A stretch of DNA of 5,100 nucleotides from positions 1 through 5,100 of the forward strand of contig PBVO01000009.1 of assembly GCA_002729015.1 (NCBI GenBank). The letters run 5' to 3'. This document shows positions 1 through 4,940 of this stretch, piece after piece. A program made the translations under genes and the position numbers. The notes under the pieces are model-generated. The model did no database searches and was not told where the DNA came from. It saw only the letters and a program-made list of their open reading frames with translations. The DNA comes from Candidatus Poribacteria bacterium (GTDB lineage: Bacteria; Poribacteria; WGA-4E; UBA9662). Position 1 is the stretch's first letter. Each line of letters opens with the position of its first letter.

Positions 1-1
1 T

Positions 2-259
2 AAGTCGGGATTAATTAAATGCATAGTTGATATATGTAACAGTACGACAGAAGATGAACAAAAAAATTCTGAATATGTTTACGAGAATTGGAATGAATTC
101 ATAGAAAACTTTCATAAAAAACTTTATCAACCGGATCCTAATTTACGTTCAAGTGTTCCTTGGCAAGTCTTACAAGAAGATGAAATACTAATTGAAATAG
201 AAAAACTAATTGGATTGAAGTTTACGCATCAACAATTATCTAATCTACAAAATACCTAA
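2..259 (+). CDS. C-terminal end of an unrecognised protein (5' truncated by window edge)
   Basis: An open frame enters from the left edge in phase 2 and ends at TAA 257-259, giving 85 residues and no start codon. The visible part is rich in Glu, Asn, Lys and Ile, has two early cysteines (in KCIVDIC) and looks soluble and largely helical, with no membrane segment. The tail carries a Trp-containing stretch (SVPWQVLQ) followed by an acidic helix (EDEILIEIEKLIG). I do not recognise the family from this fragment. Continuous coding over 258 bases, codon use like the neighbouring genes and the short 22-base gap to the next gene support a real gene end. The upstream sequence is needed to name it. Confidence 0.6.
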   Translation, partial: KSGLIKCIVDICNSTTEDEQKNSEYVYENWNEFIENFHKKLYQPDPNLRSSVPWQVLQEDEILIEIEKLIGLKFTHQQLSNLQNT

Positions 260-269
260 CAAAATACGT

Positions 270-275
270 TATAAT
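270..275 (+). promoter_or_regulatory. Possible -10 box for a leaderless DUF1289 transcript
   Basis: A perfect TATAAT lies six bases before the ATG at 282, so transcription from it would begin at or next to the start codon. The DUF1289 gene has no Shine-Dalgarno sequence in front of it, which fits leaderless translation. No convincing -35 box is seen 16-18 bases upstream, and TATAAT arises easily by chance in DNA this AT-rich, so the call is weak. Translational coupling to the gene ending at 259 is the alternative. Confidence 0.3.
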
Positions 276-281
276 AATTAC

Positions 282-458
282 ATGAAGATAAGTACACCTT
301 GCAGAAATGTATGCAAATACGACACAACTGACACATATTGTATAGGTTGCTACAGAACTACTAATGAAATAGCTCTATGGATGATATATTCTGAAGAAAA
401 ACGTATGGAGATTATGCGTCTATTACCTAAAAGAAAAAAAGACTTAAATAGTCAATAG
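282..458 (+). CDS. DUF1289 family small four-cysteine protein
   Basis: This 58-residue protein matches the DUF1289 pattern: an N-terminal S-x-PC-x3-C (Cys7, Cys11), then C-x2-C (Cys20, Cys23) followed directly by YRTTNEIALW and a basic C-terminal helix (EEKRMEIMRLLPKRKK). The family's consensus, as I know it, is PC...VC...C.GC.RT..EI..W, and every one of these positions is present. The four cysteines suggest metal (zinc or iron-sulfur) binding, but the family's function is not established. It starts 22 bases after the preceding gene and ends 33 bases before the alpha/beta hydrolase gene. There is no Shine-Dalgarno sequence before the ATG, and the start is placed by the conserved SxPC motif, which begins at residue 4. 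The cytoplasm is the likely location, as no signal peptide is present. Confidence 0.88.
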   Translation: MKISTPCRNVCKYDTTDTYCIGCYRTTNEIALWMIYSEEKRMEIMRLLPKRKKDLNSQ

Positions 459-491
459 GAAATTATTCAATAAATTAATGGAGAATTAATT

Positions 492-1205
492 ATGAGCCAA
501 TTAGTTTTTATTCATGGACCAGGAGCAGGGGGGTGTTCTGCAGCTTACGAATATCAATTGCGCCATTTCCCAAATAGTGTAGCCCCCGATTTACCCGGTC
601 ATTTAGAAGGCGAAAGATGCCTTACTGTAAAAAGCTATACCGATTGGGTGCGAGGATGGTTATGGGCACAAAATATTAAAGAAAATCTTGTACTTGTTGG
701 ATATACACTTGGTGCGTCTATAGCTCTTCAATATGCCCTCGATTTTCCAGACGAAGTTTCAGGTATCGTTATTATGACAGTTGCAATGGAGCCTAAAGTA
801 CGAGCCCCAGGAACATATGAAATGAGATTAAGGGCTGCGGAAGACTCTACAGTATACGAAGATGAATGGATAAAATTTCAAAGGGTAGCAATGGAATGGG
901 TTGAGCCTGAATATCGTGAAAGATTAATGGAAAAACACAGAGAAGTTGGCCCTATGTCTCAATATTATGATTTAAAAACAATAGATGAATTTGATGTCCG
1001 TGACAGAATTGACTCTTTCAAACCTAAATTACTGCTTTTACGAGGATTAGCAGATCACGGCAATCCTCCAAAGTATGAAGAAAAAATACACCAAGCAGTA
1101 CCTGGTTCTGAATATATTGAATTTGATAACGCTGGACATTTCCCTGTAACTGAAATCCCAGATACAGTTAACCATTTAATAGAAAAATTTCTTACTGATA
1201 TATAG
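492..1205 (+). CDS. Alpha/beta-hydrolase fold protein with Thr at the nucleophile position
   Basis: The 237-residue protein has the compact alpha/beta-hydrolase layout. The N-terminal beta strand and oxyanion loop are at VFIHGPGAGG (residues 5-14), followed by the APDLPGH turn (31-37). The nucleophile elbow is LVGYTLGASIALQYAL (68-83), a helical cap covers roughly residues 100-175, the strand LLLLRGLAD carries the likely acid Asp188, and AGH gives the catalytic His216. The usual elbow is G-x-S-x-G; here it reads Gly70-Tyr71-Thr72-Leu73-Gly74, so the nucleophile serine is replaced by threonine (codon ACA at 705-707, one base from TCA). The His and Asp are kept. It could be an inactive fold, an unusual Thr hydrolase, or a single-base error. 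A GGAG ribosome-binding site at 480-483, eight bases from the ATG, supports the start. No signal peptide is seen, so it is probably cytoplasmic. The substrate cannot be told. Confidence 0.9.
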   Translation: MSQLVFIHGPGAGGCSAAYEYQLRHFPNSVAPDLPGHLEGERCLTVKSYTDWVRGWLWAQNIKENLVLVGYTLGASIALQYALDFPDEVSGIVIMTVAMEPKVRAPGTYEMRLRAAEDSTVYEDEWIKFQRVAMEWVEPEYRERLMEKHREVGPMSQYYDLKTIDEFDVRDRIDSFKPKLLLLRGLADHGNPPKYEEKIHQAVPGSEYIEFDNAGHFPVTEIPDTVNHLIEKFLTDI

Positions 1206-1289
1206 ATTGCCAATTTAATCTATTGTAAACAACCAAGCCATTTTGTAGACTATCACAATACAATTTTTACCTACTATTATGAGGTTTTT

Positions 1290-2633
1290 ATGTCTAATAT
1301 AAATCATAACACTTATTTTTTGATAATATTCACAACATTATGTTTATTGTTATTTTCAGGCTGTGAAGTAGAAGTAGAAGAAATAAAAGACTCTGTAACC
1401 TCGAGGATTCCTACAAACGAAACTCCTATAGCAACACAAGAAGATCTTACAAAAGATAGAACTACCAAACCAGAAAAAGAATTAACTGCTGCAGACACTA
1501 CTAGTAGGCCAGAACCAACTCCTACTCCTACTGCAGAACCAACTCCTACTCCTACTGCAGAACCAACTCCTACTCCCACTGCAGAACCAACTCCTACTCC
1601 TACACCACTACCCCAAGCACCGATGCCACCTGGTTCACCTTTACCCTTAATCGCAACAGAATCAGTGTTAGGAATTGACGTAGACTGTGAACTTATGAGA
1701 GCTAATGGTGAATTTACTATTACTAACGATTTACGCGAGAGTGTTATTAACGGAACTGACGGGATTGATAAAATTGACGGTGGTACGGTTAATGTAACTA
1801 TATATGGGGGAGACGGAAACGATATCATATGTGGAGGATCTGGAAATAGTGTAATTTATGGTGGTCCCGGTAATGATGTACTAATTGGAGAACAAGGAAT
1901 GGATACATTATATGGAGATTCCGGTGACGATACTTTGATAGGCAGTAGTAATACAGTAGGGATAGAATTCCTATGGGGTGGCACAGGTAATGATTGGCTA
2001 AATGGAGGTACAGGTATCGATTATTTGTATGGAGAATCAGGAAATGACACGCTCTGGGGAGGCGATCAAAACGATAAGCTCTACGGAGATGGTCAAAATG
2101 CAGATAATAAAGATTGCCCAGACAGCCTACCTTGTAATGACTGGTTGATTGGCGGATTAGGTTCAGACACCCTCAATGGTGGTCCCGGAGATGATTCAAT
2201 TCAAGGAGACTTACTATTAAGTCAATTAAACGAATTAGCAGCAGAACCAGAATATGTAGATGGGGATATGTTTAGAGGAAATGATGGAAATGACTACATG
2301 ATTGACTTTGGAGGTAAAAATACTTTTTATGGTGGACCAGGAGATGACATCATTATTGGTGGCAAGAATGTTGACCATATAGAAGGTCAAGAAGGAACAG
2401 ATCGTATTTGGGGAATGGATGGAAATGATCAACCTTTAAGCGGTGATCTTACCCAAGATAAATATCAAACTGAAAATGACGAAGTATACGGTGGAAATGG
2501 TAACGATATTCTTAGCAAGGCAAAAATTAAACTTGGTGGACCTGGGGAAGATGGTTGTAGAGGTGTTGAACCAATAGAAGCATTTAAGGTTGCTTGTGAT
2601 GATGCGGATTGGACAGGAGATAAACCCTTATAA
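1290..2633 (+). CDS. Lipoprotein with Pro/Thr stalk and RTX (hemolysin-type) calcium-binding repeats
   Basis: The 447-residue protein starts with a hydrophobic signal peptide ending in the lipobox FSGC, so Cys25 should become the lipidated N-terminus; the n-region has no Lys or Arg, which is unusual. An acidic segment follows (EVEVEE), then a linker and a PTPTPTAE repeat stalk (residues about 75-106). From residue 172 there are about 17 RTX nonapeptides of the GGxGxDxxx type in blocks at 172-216, 229-264, 287-304, 329-337, 347-382 and 400-408 (for example YGGPGNDVL and YGGNGNDIL). In known RTX proteins these bind calcium and fold as a beta-roll. Six further cysteines (133, 181, 276, 282, 423, 436) could form disulfides outside the cell. 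RTX proteins usually leave by type I secretion without an N-terminal signal; this one instead appears Sec-exported and membrane-anchored. GAGG at 1281-1284 is a well-placed ribosome-binding site. No enzymatic domain is visible, so an adhesive or structural surface role is inference. Confidence 0.88.
   Translation: MSNINHNTYFLIIFTTLCLLLFSGCEVEVEEIKDSVTSRIPTNETPIATQEDLTKDRTTKPEKELTAADTTSRPEPTPTPTAEPTPTPTAEPTPTPTAEPTPTPTPLPQAPMPPGSPLPLIATESVLGIDVDCELMRANGEFTITNDLRESVINGTDGIDKIDGGTVNVTIYGGDGNDIICGGSGNSVIYGGPGNDVLIGEQGMDTLYGDSGDDTLIGSSNTVGIEFLWGGTGNDWLNGGTGIDYLYGESGNDTLWGGDQNDKLYGDGQNADNKDCPDSLPCNDWLIGGLGSDTLNGGPGDDSIQGDLLLSQLNELAAEPEYVDGDMFRGNDGNDYMIDFGGKNTFYGGPGDDIIIGGKNVDHIEGQEGTDRIWGMDGNDQPLSGDLTQDKYQTENDEVYGGNGNDILSKAKIKLGGPGEDGCRGVEPIEAFKVACDDADWTGDKPL
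1512..1603 (+). repeat. 24-bp tandem repeat encoding the PTPTPTAE stalk
   Basis: Three full 24-base units start at 1512, 1536 and 1560, and a fourth partial copy of 20 bases runs from 1584 to 1603. Units 1 and 2 are identical, and unit 3 differs by one T-to-C change. Each unit encodes eight residues (E-P-T-P-T-P-T-A), so gain or loss of a unit keeps the reading frame and changes only the length of the linker between the lipid anchor and the RTX domain. Confidence 0.95.
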
Positions 2634-2650
2634 TCCAATTATTTGAGATT

Positions 2651-3085
2651 ATGAAAAATAATCAACCTAAACAAAATAGCAACAAGCTAATCGTTTTTTA
2701 TGACGGATATTGTATCCTTTGTAATCGAACAATTGACTTTGTTATAAAATATGACAAAAAAGAAAAAATACAATTTGCTTCCTTACAATCTGATTTTGCT
2801 CTTTCAGTTCTCTCGAAATTTGGATATGAGTTTGAAAAAATTAAAAAAATAGACAACGTGATTTATTTACAAAAAACTGTAGTGAAAATAAAATCTGATG
2901 CTATTTTATCGATACTTTCTGATATGGGTGGAATTTACCATTTAAGTAAAATATTCTACTGCGTACCAAGATTCATACGAGATTATTTATATGATCAAAT
3001 TGCAAACAGAAGATATAAATGGTTTGGTAAACGAGATACATGTCGAATACCTACAAAAAATGAAATTCATAAAATACTTGGATAA
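2651..3085 (+). CDS. DCC-family thiol-disulfide oxidoreductase-like protein (DUF393)
   Basis: The 144-residue protein carries the DCC-family signature near its N-terminus: LIVFYDGYCILCNRTIDFV, with Asp18 and the CxxC pair Cys21/Cys24. This is followed by a basic-acidic stretch, the segment IQFASLQSD, and the family's C-terminal block YKWFGKRDTCRIPT with Cys131. This family is predicted to be thioredoxin-like and redox-active, but few members have been characterised. There is no signal peptide or clear membrane anchor. The gene begins 17 bases after the RTX lipoprotein stop, so co-transcription is likely. The ribosome-binding site is poor (only GAG at 2645-2647, three bases from the ATG). No other in-frame start lies before the conserved motif, so the start at 2651 stands. 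Whether it acts on the cysteines of the lipoprotein next door is speculation, since it seems cytoplasmic. Confidence 0.88.
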   Translation: MKNNQPKQNSNKLIVFYDGYCILCNRTIDFVIKYDKKEKIQFASLQSDFALSVLSKFGYEFEKIKKIDNVIYLQKTVVKIKSDAILSILSDMGGIYHLSKIFYCVPRFIRDYLYDQIANRRYKWFGKRDTCRIPTKNEIHKILG

Positions 3086-3141
3086 ATAAATGTTTGATTT
3101 AATCAATATTTACCTATAGATCAAGTATATTGATATTTAAA

Positions 3142-3172
3142 TTGTGCTAAATCTGATATTTTATGGTATATT
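3142..3172 (+). promoter_or_regulatory. Candidate promoter for the cysteine leader and lipoprotein transcript
   Basis: The TATATT at 3167-3172 is preceded by TGG, giving an extended -10 element (TGnTATATT). TTGTGC at 3142-3147 could serve as a poor -35 box at a long 19-base spacing. Transcription would start near 3179, about 37 bases before the leader ORF, producing a leader RNA of about 250 bases ahead of the lipoprotein. The rest of 3086-3215 is AT-rich and shows only short palindromes (such as TTGAT-TTA-ATCAA near 3094-3106), with no gene I can support and no convincing terminator for the upstream DCC gene. Confidence 0.4.
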
Positions 3173-3215
3173 CCATACACACAAAACTAAATTAATATTG
3201 GAGACTATTTAATAC

Positions 3216-3362
3216 ATGCAAGCTTTTTTAGCAATATTTAATTCCAATCTAACTTTTTCTATTAACAAATCCTTAATGTCACTTTGTTGCTGTCTATGTT
3301 GCTGTATTTTTTGTTGCGGAGATCCTAAGGTCTCTTCTAACTTGGAGGTGCGGATGGCATAA
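3216..3362 (+). CDS. Polycysteine leader peptide (48 codons) of a putative attenuator
   Basis: This short ORF begins at ATG 3216 and ends at TAA 3360-3362. Residues 24-34 read CCCLCCCIFCC: eight cysteines in eleven codons (TGT/TGC at 3285-3293, 3297-3305 and 3312-3317), followed by GDPKVSSNLEVRMA. A GGAG at 3200-3203 could act as ribosome-binding site, though the 12-base spacing is long; an internal ATG at 3276 would give a 28-residue version but has no such site. The Cys run ends one base before the first arm of a set of alternative RNA hairpins, and a terminator follows 28 bases after the stop codon. This is the usual position of a leader peptide whose translation speed reports charged tRNA-Cys. 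Polycysteine leader ORFs acting as cysteine-responsive attenuators are known in mycobacteria. A metal-binding small protein is a possible but less likely alternative. Confidence 0.7.
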   Translation: MQAFLAIFNSNLTFSINKSLMSLCCCLCCCIFCCGDPKVSSNLEVRMA

Positions 3363-3414
3363 TTTGTCCTAAGATACACTGAATTAGTTGAGACCTCAAA
3401 TGAGGTCTTTTTTT
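3319..3414 (+). promoter_or_regulatory. Putative cysteine-responsive transcription attenuator (alternative hairpins 1:2, 2:3, 3:4)
   Basis: Three competing pairings can be read directly. Arms 1:2 are GAGATC 3319-3324 with GGTCTC 3329-3334 (six pairs, one G-U, loop CTAA). Arms 2:3 are AGGTCTC 3328-3334 with GAGACCT 3390-3396, extended by CTAA 3337-3340 with TTAG 3384-3387 (11 pairs around a 2x2 internal loop). Arms 3:4 form the terminator at 3391-3408. A ribosome stalled at the last Cys codons (3312-3317) would cover arm 1, freeing arm 2 to pair with arm 3 and blocking the terminator, so the downstream lipoprotein gene would be expressed. With enough cysteine the ribosome runs on, 1:2 can form and the terminator folds. 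Stalling at the first Cys codons (3285) would leave arm 1 exposed, so the last Cys pair should matter most. The pairings are seen; the response is inferred. Confidence 0.68.
3391..3414 (+). terminator. Intrinsic terminator (attenuator arm 3:4)
   Basis: AGACCTC (3391-3397) pairs perfectly with GAGGTCT (3402-3408) around an AAAT loop, and the last stem base begins a run of seven T (3408-3414). It lies after the polycysteine leader ORF and 16 bases before the lipoprotein ATG, so it must be read through or prevented from folding for that gene to be transcribed from the upstream promoter. Confidence 0.85.
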
Positions 3415-3420
3415 ATTATA

Positions 3421-3428
3421 GGGGGGGG
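3421..3428 (+). repeat. Eight-G homopolymer in the ribosome-binding site of the propeller lipoprotein
   Basis: Eight consecutive G residues lie two bases before the ATG at 3431, right after the terminator T-tract and an ATTATA stretch. The first bases of the run (AGGGG, 3420-3424) give a usable Shine-Dalgarno match with six bases of spacing. Such a run stands out in an AT-rich genome, and a G tract here is prone to length change by slippage, which would alter ribosome-binding spacing rather than the reading frame. A sequencing or assembly length error is possible. Confidence 0.9.
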
Positions 3429-3430
3429 AA

Positions 3431-4828
3431 ATGAATATTAAATTATTGTGGAAATTTGTAGTAATTCTACTAATATCTTCTGTTGCTGTAATTGCATGCA
3501 CAGGACCAGAAGGACCGCAAGGTCCAGCAGGTCCAGCAGGTCCAGCAGGTCCTGAAGGTCCTGAAGCCTCAAATGAAAGTGCTACACAGCCTTCATTTGA
3601 AGTCTGGGCAGTTGATCAATCAAGTACTACTAGCTACGGTGGCGGTGGTCTCATTTACATTTGGGATGGAGCTGATATATCTGCAAACGCTAGTGAAGCA
3701 ACTCCAGAGATTATTGATTTAGCAAAGAAGGCTGAAGAAGCTGGTTGCGAAACTCCTAAAAAACCACACATGATACTTTCTAACCATACTAGCCCAAAAT
3801 CTACGCACGTAATTCTCGCTAATGTAGGTTCTGGAGACACTTTTTTCATCAATATTGATACACGTACTATAGATGGATGTGTCAACACAATAGGTGGTTT
3901 CAATGGAGCAGGCGGAACAGCAAATGCACACGCATCAGTTGGTTCTGTTGATAACAGTATGACAATTGTCGCAAATATTGGTGCCAAAGATGAATCTGGA
4001 TTCTTGCATAAGATCCAAACTGACTACACTAGCAATGATTATAATCTAGTTGAGACTTTAGCTTTAGACCAATTTGCTAATGACTTAGGAACTTCAGTAG
4101 TACGCCCAATCTGTCACGATTTCACTGCCGACAGTAAATTTGCGTATGTTACTCTAGCTGGTGGTGGACTGCTAGTAGTTGATGTAGGCTCTGCAGATGG
4201 AACTACACCTATGAATGTTGTAAAAGTATATGAAAAGAGTACTGTTCCAGGAATCGGATGTGGTGTGACCCGTCTTCCCCTTGGTAAAATAATGACCAAT
4301 GGCGAAAGTGGAGCCAAAGGTGGAGATGATTTCCTTTATACTTTTGATGCTAGTAGAGCAAGTGACGGAGTATTTCCAGATCCAGTACAGATTGAACTTC
4401 CTGTAGAAGATACGCATGGTGCGGTTACCTGTACTGATGAGAATGGCAACTTATTTGCCGTAACAAGTATGCGTGTCAGTAATGACGTCAATTTCGTTGA
4501 CCTACAAACAAATAAAGTTGTTACTACTCAATCTATGTCAGAATCATTTAGTCTCGATCCAAAACCAGATGTGGCAGATATAGTCGGTAATAAAATGTTT
4601 ATTGCTTTACGTGGGGCTAAACCACTTACGGCTATCGGTGCTTTAGAGTTTGCTGGTCGAACTCCCGGAGTAGCAGTTCTCACAATTAACGATAATTGTA
4701 AAGGGTTCGATTGGAACTCAAAAGATTTAGCTTCAATGGATGATCCTCTAAGGCTAGTTGACGGAATTTTCCCTGGTCAAAAAATCAGTGCAGCCGATCC
4801 TCATGGTCTAGAAATTGTATTGAAATAA
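3431..4828 (+). CDS. Lipoprotein with collagen-like Gly-Pro-X segment and predicted seven-bladed beta-propeller
   Basis: The 465-residue protein has a signal peptide with two lysines, a hydrophobic core and lipobox VIAC, so Cys23 should be lipidated. Seven Gly-Pro-X triplets (residues 25-45) follow at once, then a short Ser/Thr linker. The rest (from about residue 56) looks like a YVTN/YncE-type beta-propeller. Blade-like units begin near His113 (KPHMILSNH), His167 (AHASVG), His229 (CHDFTADSKFAYVTL), Cys277 (GCGVT), His329 (THGAVT) and Asp382 (VADIVGNK). The C-terminal DPHGLEIVLK (His458) would close the ring with the N-terminal strands FEVWAVD and LIYIWDG. A His, Cys or Asp recurs at the same place in each blade, so a central metal or ligand site is possible. 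Cysteines at 106, 150, 228, 277, 334 and 423 may form disulfides outside the cell. The gene sits behind a polycysteine attenuator and starts just after an 8-G tract. No catalytic family is recognised, and blade count is by eye. Confidence 0.88.
   Translation: MNIKLLWKFVVILLISSVAVIACTGPEGPQGPAGPAGPAGPEGPEASNESATQPSFEVWAVDQSSTTSYGGGGLIYIWDGADISANASEATPEIIDLAKKAEEAGCETPKKPHMILSNHTSPKSTHVILANVGSGDTFFINIDTRTIDGCVNTIGGFNGAGGTANAHASVGSVDNSMTIVANIGAKDESGFLHKIQTDYTSNDYNLVETLALDQFANDLGTSVVRPICHDFTADSKFAYVTLAGGGLLVVDVGSADGTTPMNVVKVYEKSTVPGIGCGVTRLPLGKIMTNGESGAKGGDDFLYTFDASRASDGVFPDPVQIELPVEDTHGAVTCTDENGNLFAVTSMRVSNDVNFVDLQTNKVVTTQSMSESFSLDPKPDVADIVGNKMFIALRGAKPLTAIGALEFAGRTPGVAVLTINDNCKGFDWNSKDLASMDDPLRLVDGIFPGQKISAADPHGLEIVLK
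3503..3565 (+). repeat. Seven 9-bp units encoding collagen-like Gly-Pro-X triplets
   Basis: Seven in-phase nine-base units encode GPE, GPQ, GPA, GPA, GPA, GPE, GPE (one triplet plus Gly-Pro start of the next in protein terms, residues 25-45). GGTCCAGCA occurs three times in a row (3521-3547) and GGTCCTGAA twice (3548-3565), while the first two units use GGA for glycine. The identical units indicate recent slippage or expansion. A segment this short is more likely a flexible or trimerising spacer beside the lipid anchor than a full collagen rod. Confidence 0.93.
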
Positions 4829-4845
4829 TACTTTTAATTATAAAG

Positions 4846-4884
4846 TGCCGTTTCATGAATTTATATCTAATTCATGAAACGGCA
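4846..4884. repeat. 16-bp perfect inverted repeat after the propeller lipoprotein gene
   Basis: The arm at 4846-4861 is the exact reverse complement of 4869-4884, around a seven-base loop (TATATCT). It starts 17 bases after the lipoprotein stop codon. Each arm contains the self-complementary octamer TTCATGAA (4852-4859 and 4871-4878), giving two direct copies 19 bases apart. Neither strand has a convincing T-run after the hairpin, so it is not a classical intrinsic terminator. It could be an mRNA 3'-end stabiliser, a terminator working without a U-tract, a dispersed repeat, or a paired operator for the gene starting at 4941. Confidence 0.85.
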
Positions 4885-4940
4885 GAAAATATAATCTTAG
4901 ATAATTTAAATACAATATAAAGATGATGAGGTAGTTTAGG

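Noticed and set aside
528..533. Six-G run in the hydrolase coding sequence as a phase-variation tract
   Set aside because: It encodes the conserved Gly-Gly of the oxyanion loop, and six bases is short for contingency switching.
1202..1223. Weak AT-rich hairpin after the alpha/beta hydrolase gene (ATAGATT/AATCTAT)
   Set aside because: It has seven AT-rich pairs, overlaps the stop codon and has no T-run, so it is not a credible terminator.
1279..1302. Earlier ATG just before the RTX lipoprotein start
   Set aside because: It is in a different frame and meets a stop after seven codons. It overlaps the ribosome-binding site for ATG 1290.
1313..1828. Antisense ORF of 171 codons over the RTX lipoprotein gene
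   Set aside because: Its long Gly-Val-Ser run is only the complement of the Pro-Thr stalk repeat. It lies wholly inside a well-supported gene and resembles no protein family.
3276..3362. Shorter version of the polycysteine ORF starting at the internal ATG
   Set aside because: No ribosome-binding site precedes it, whereas GGAG lies upstream of ATG 3216. It cannot be excluded, and the attenuator model would be the same.
3179..3430. T-box riboswitch or metabolite riboswitch in the leader region
   Set aside because: No T-box motif (TGGNACC type) or recognisable riboswitch core is present. The Cys codons and the complementary arms explain the region better as ribosome-mediated attenuation.
3492..3722. 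Overlapping + strand ORF with a VQQVQQV repeat
   Set aside because: It is a shifted reading of the Gly-Pro-X repeats in the lipoprotein gene. Its repeat has no independent support and there is no ribosome-binding site.
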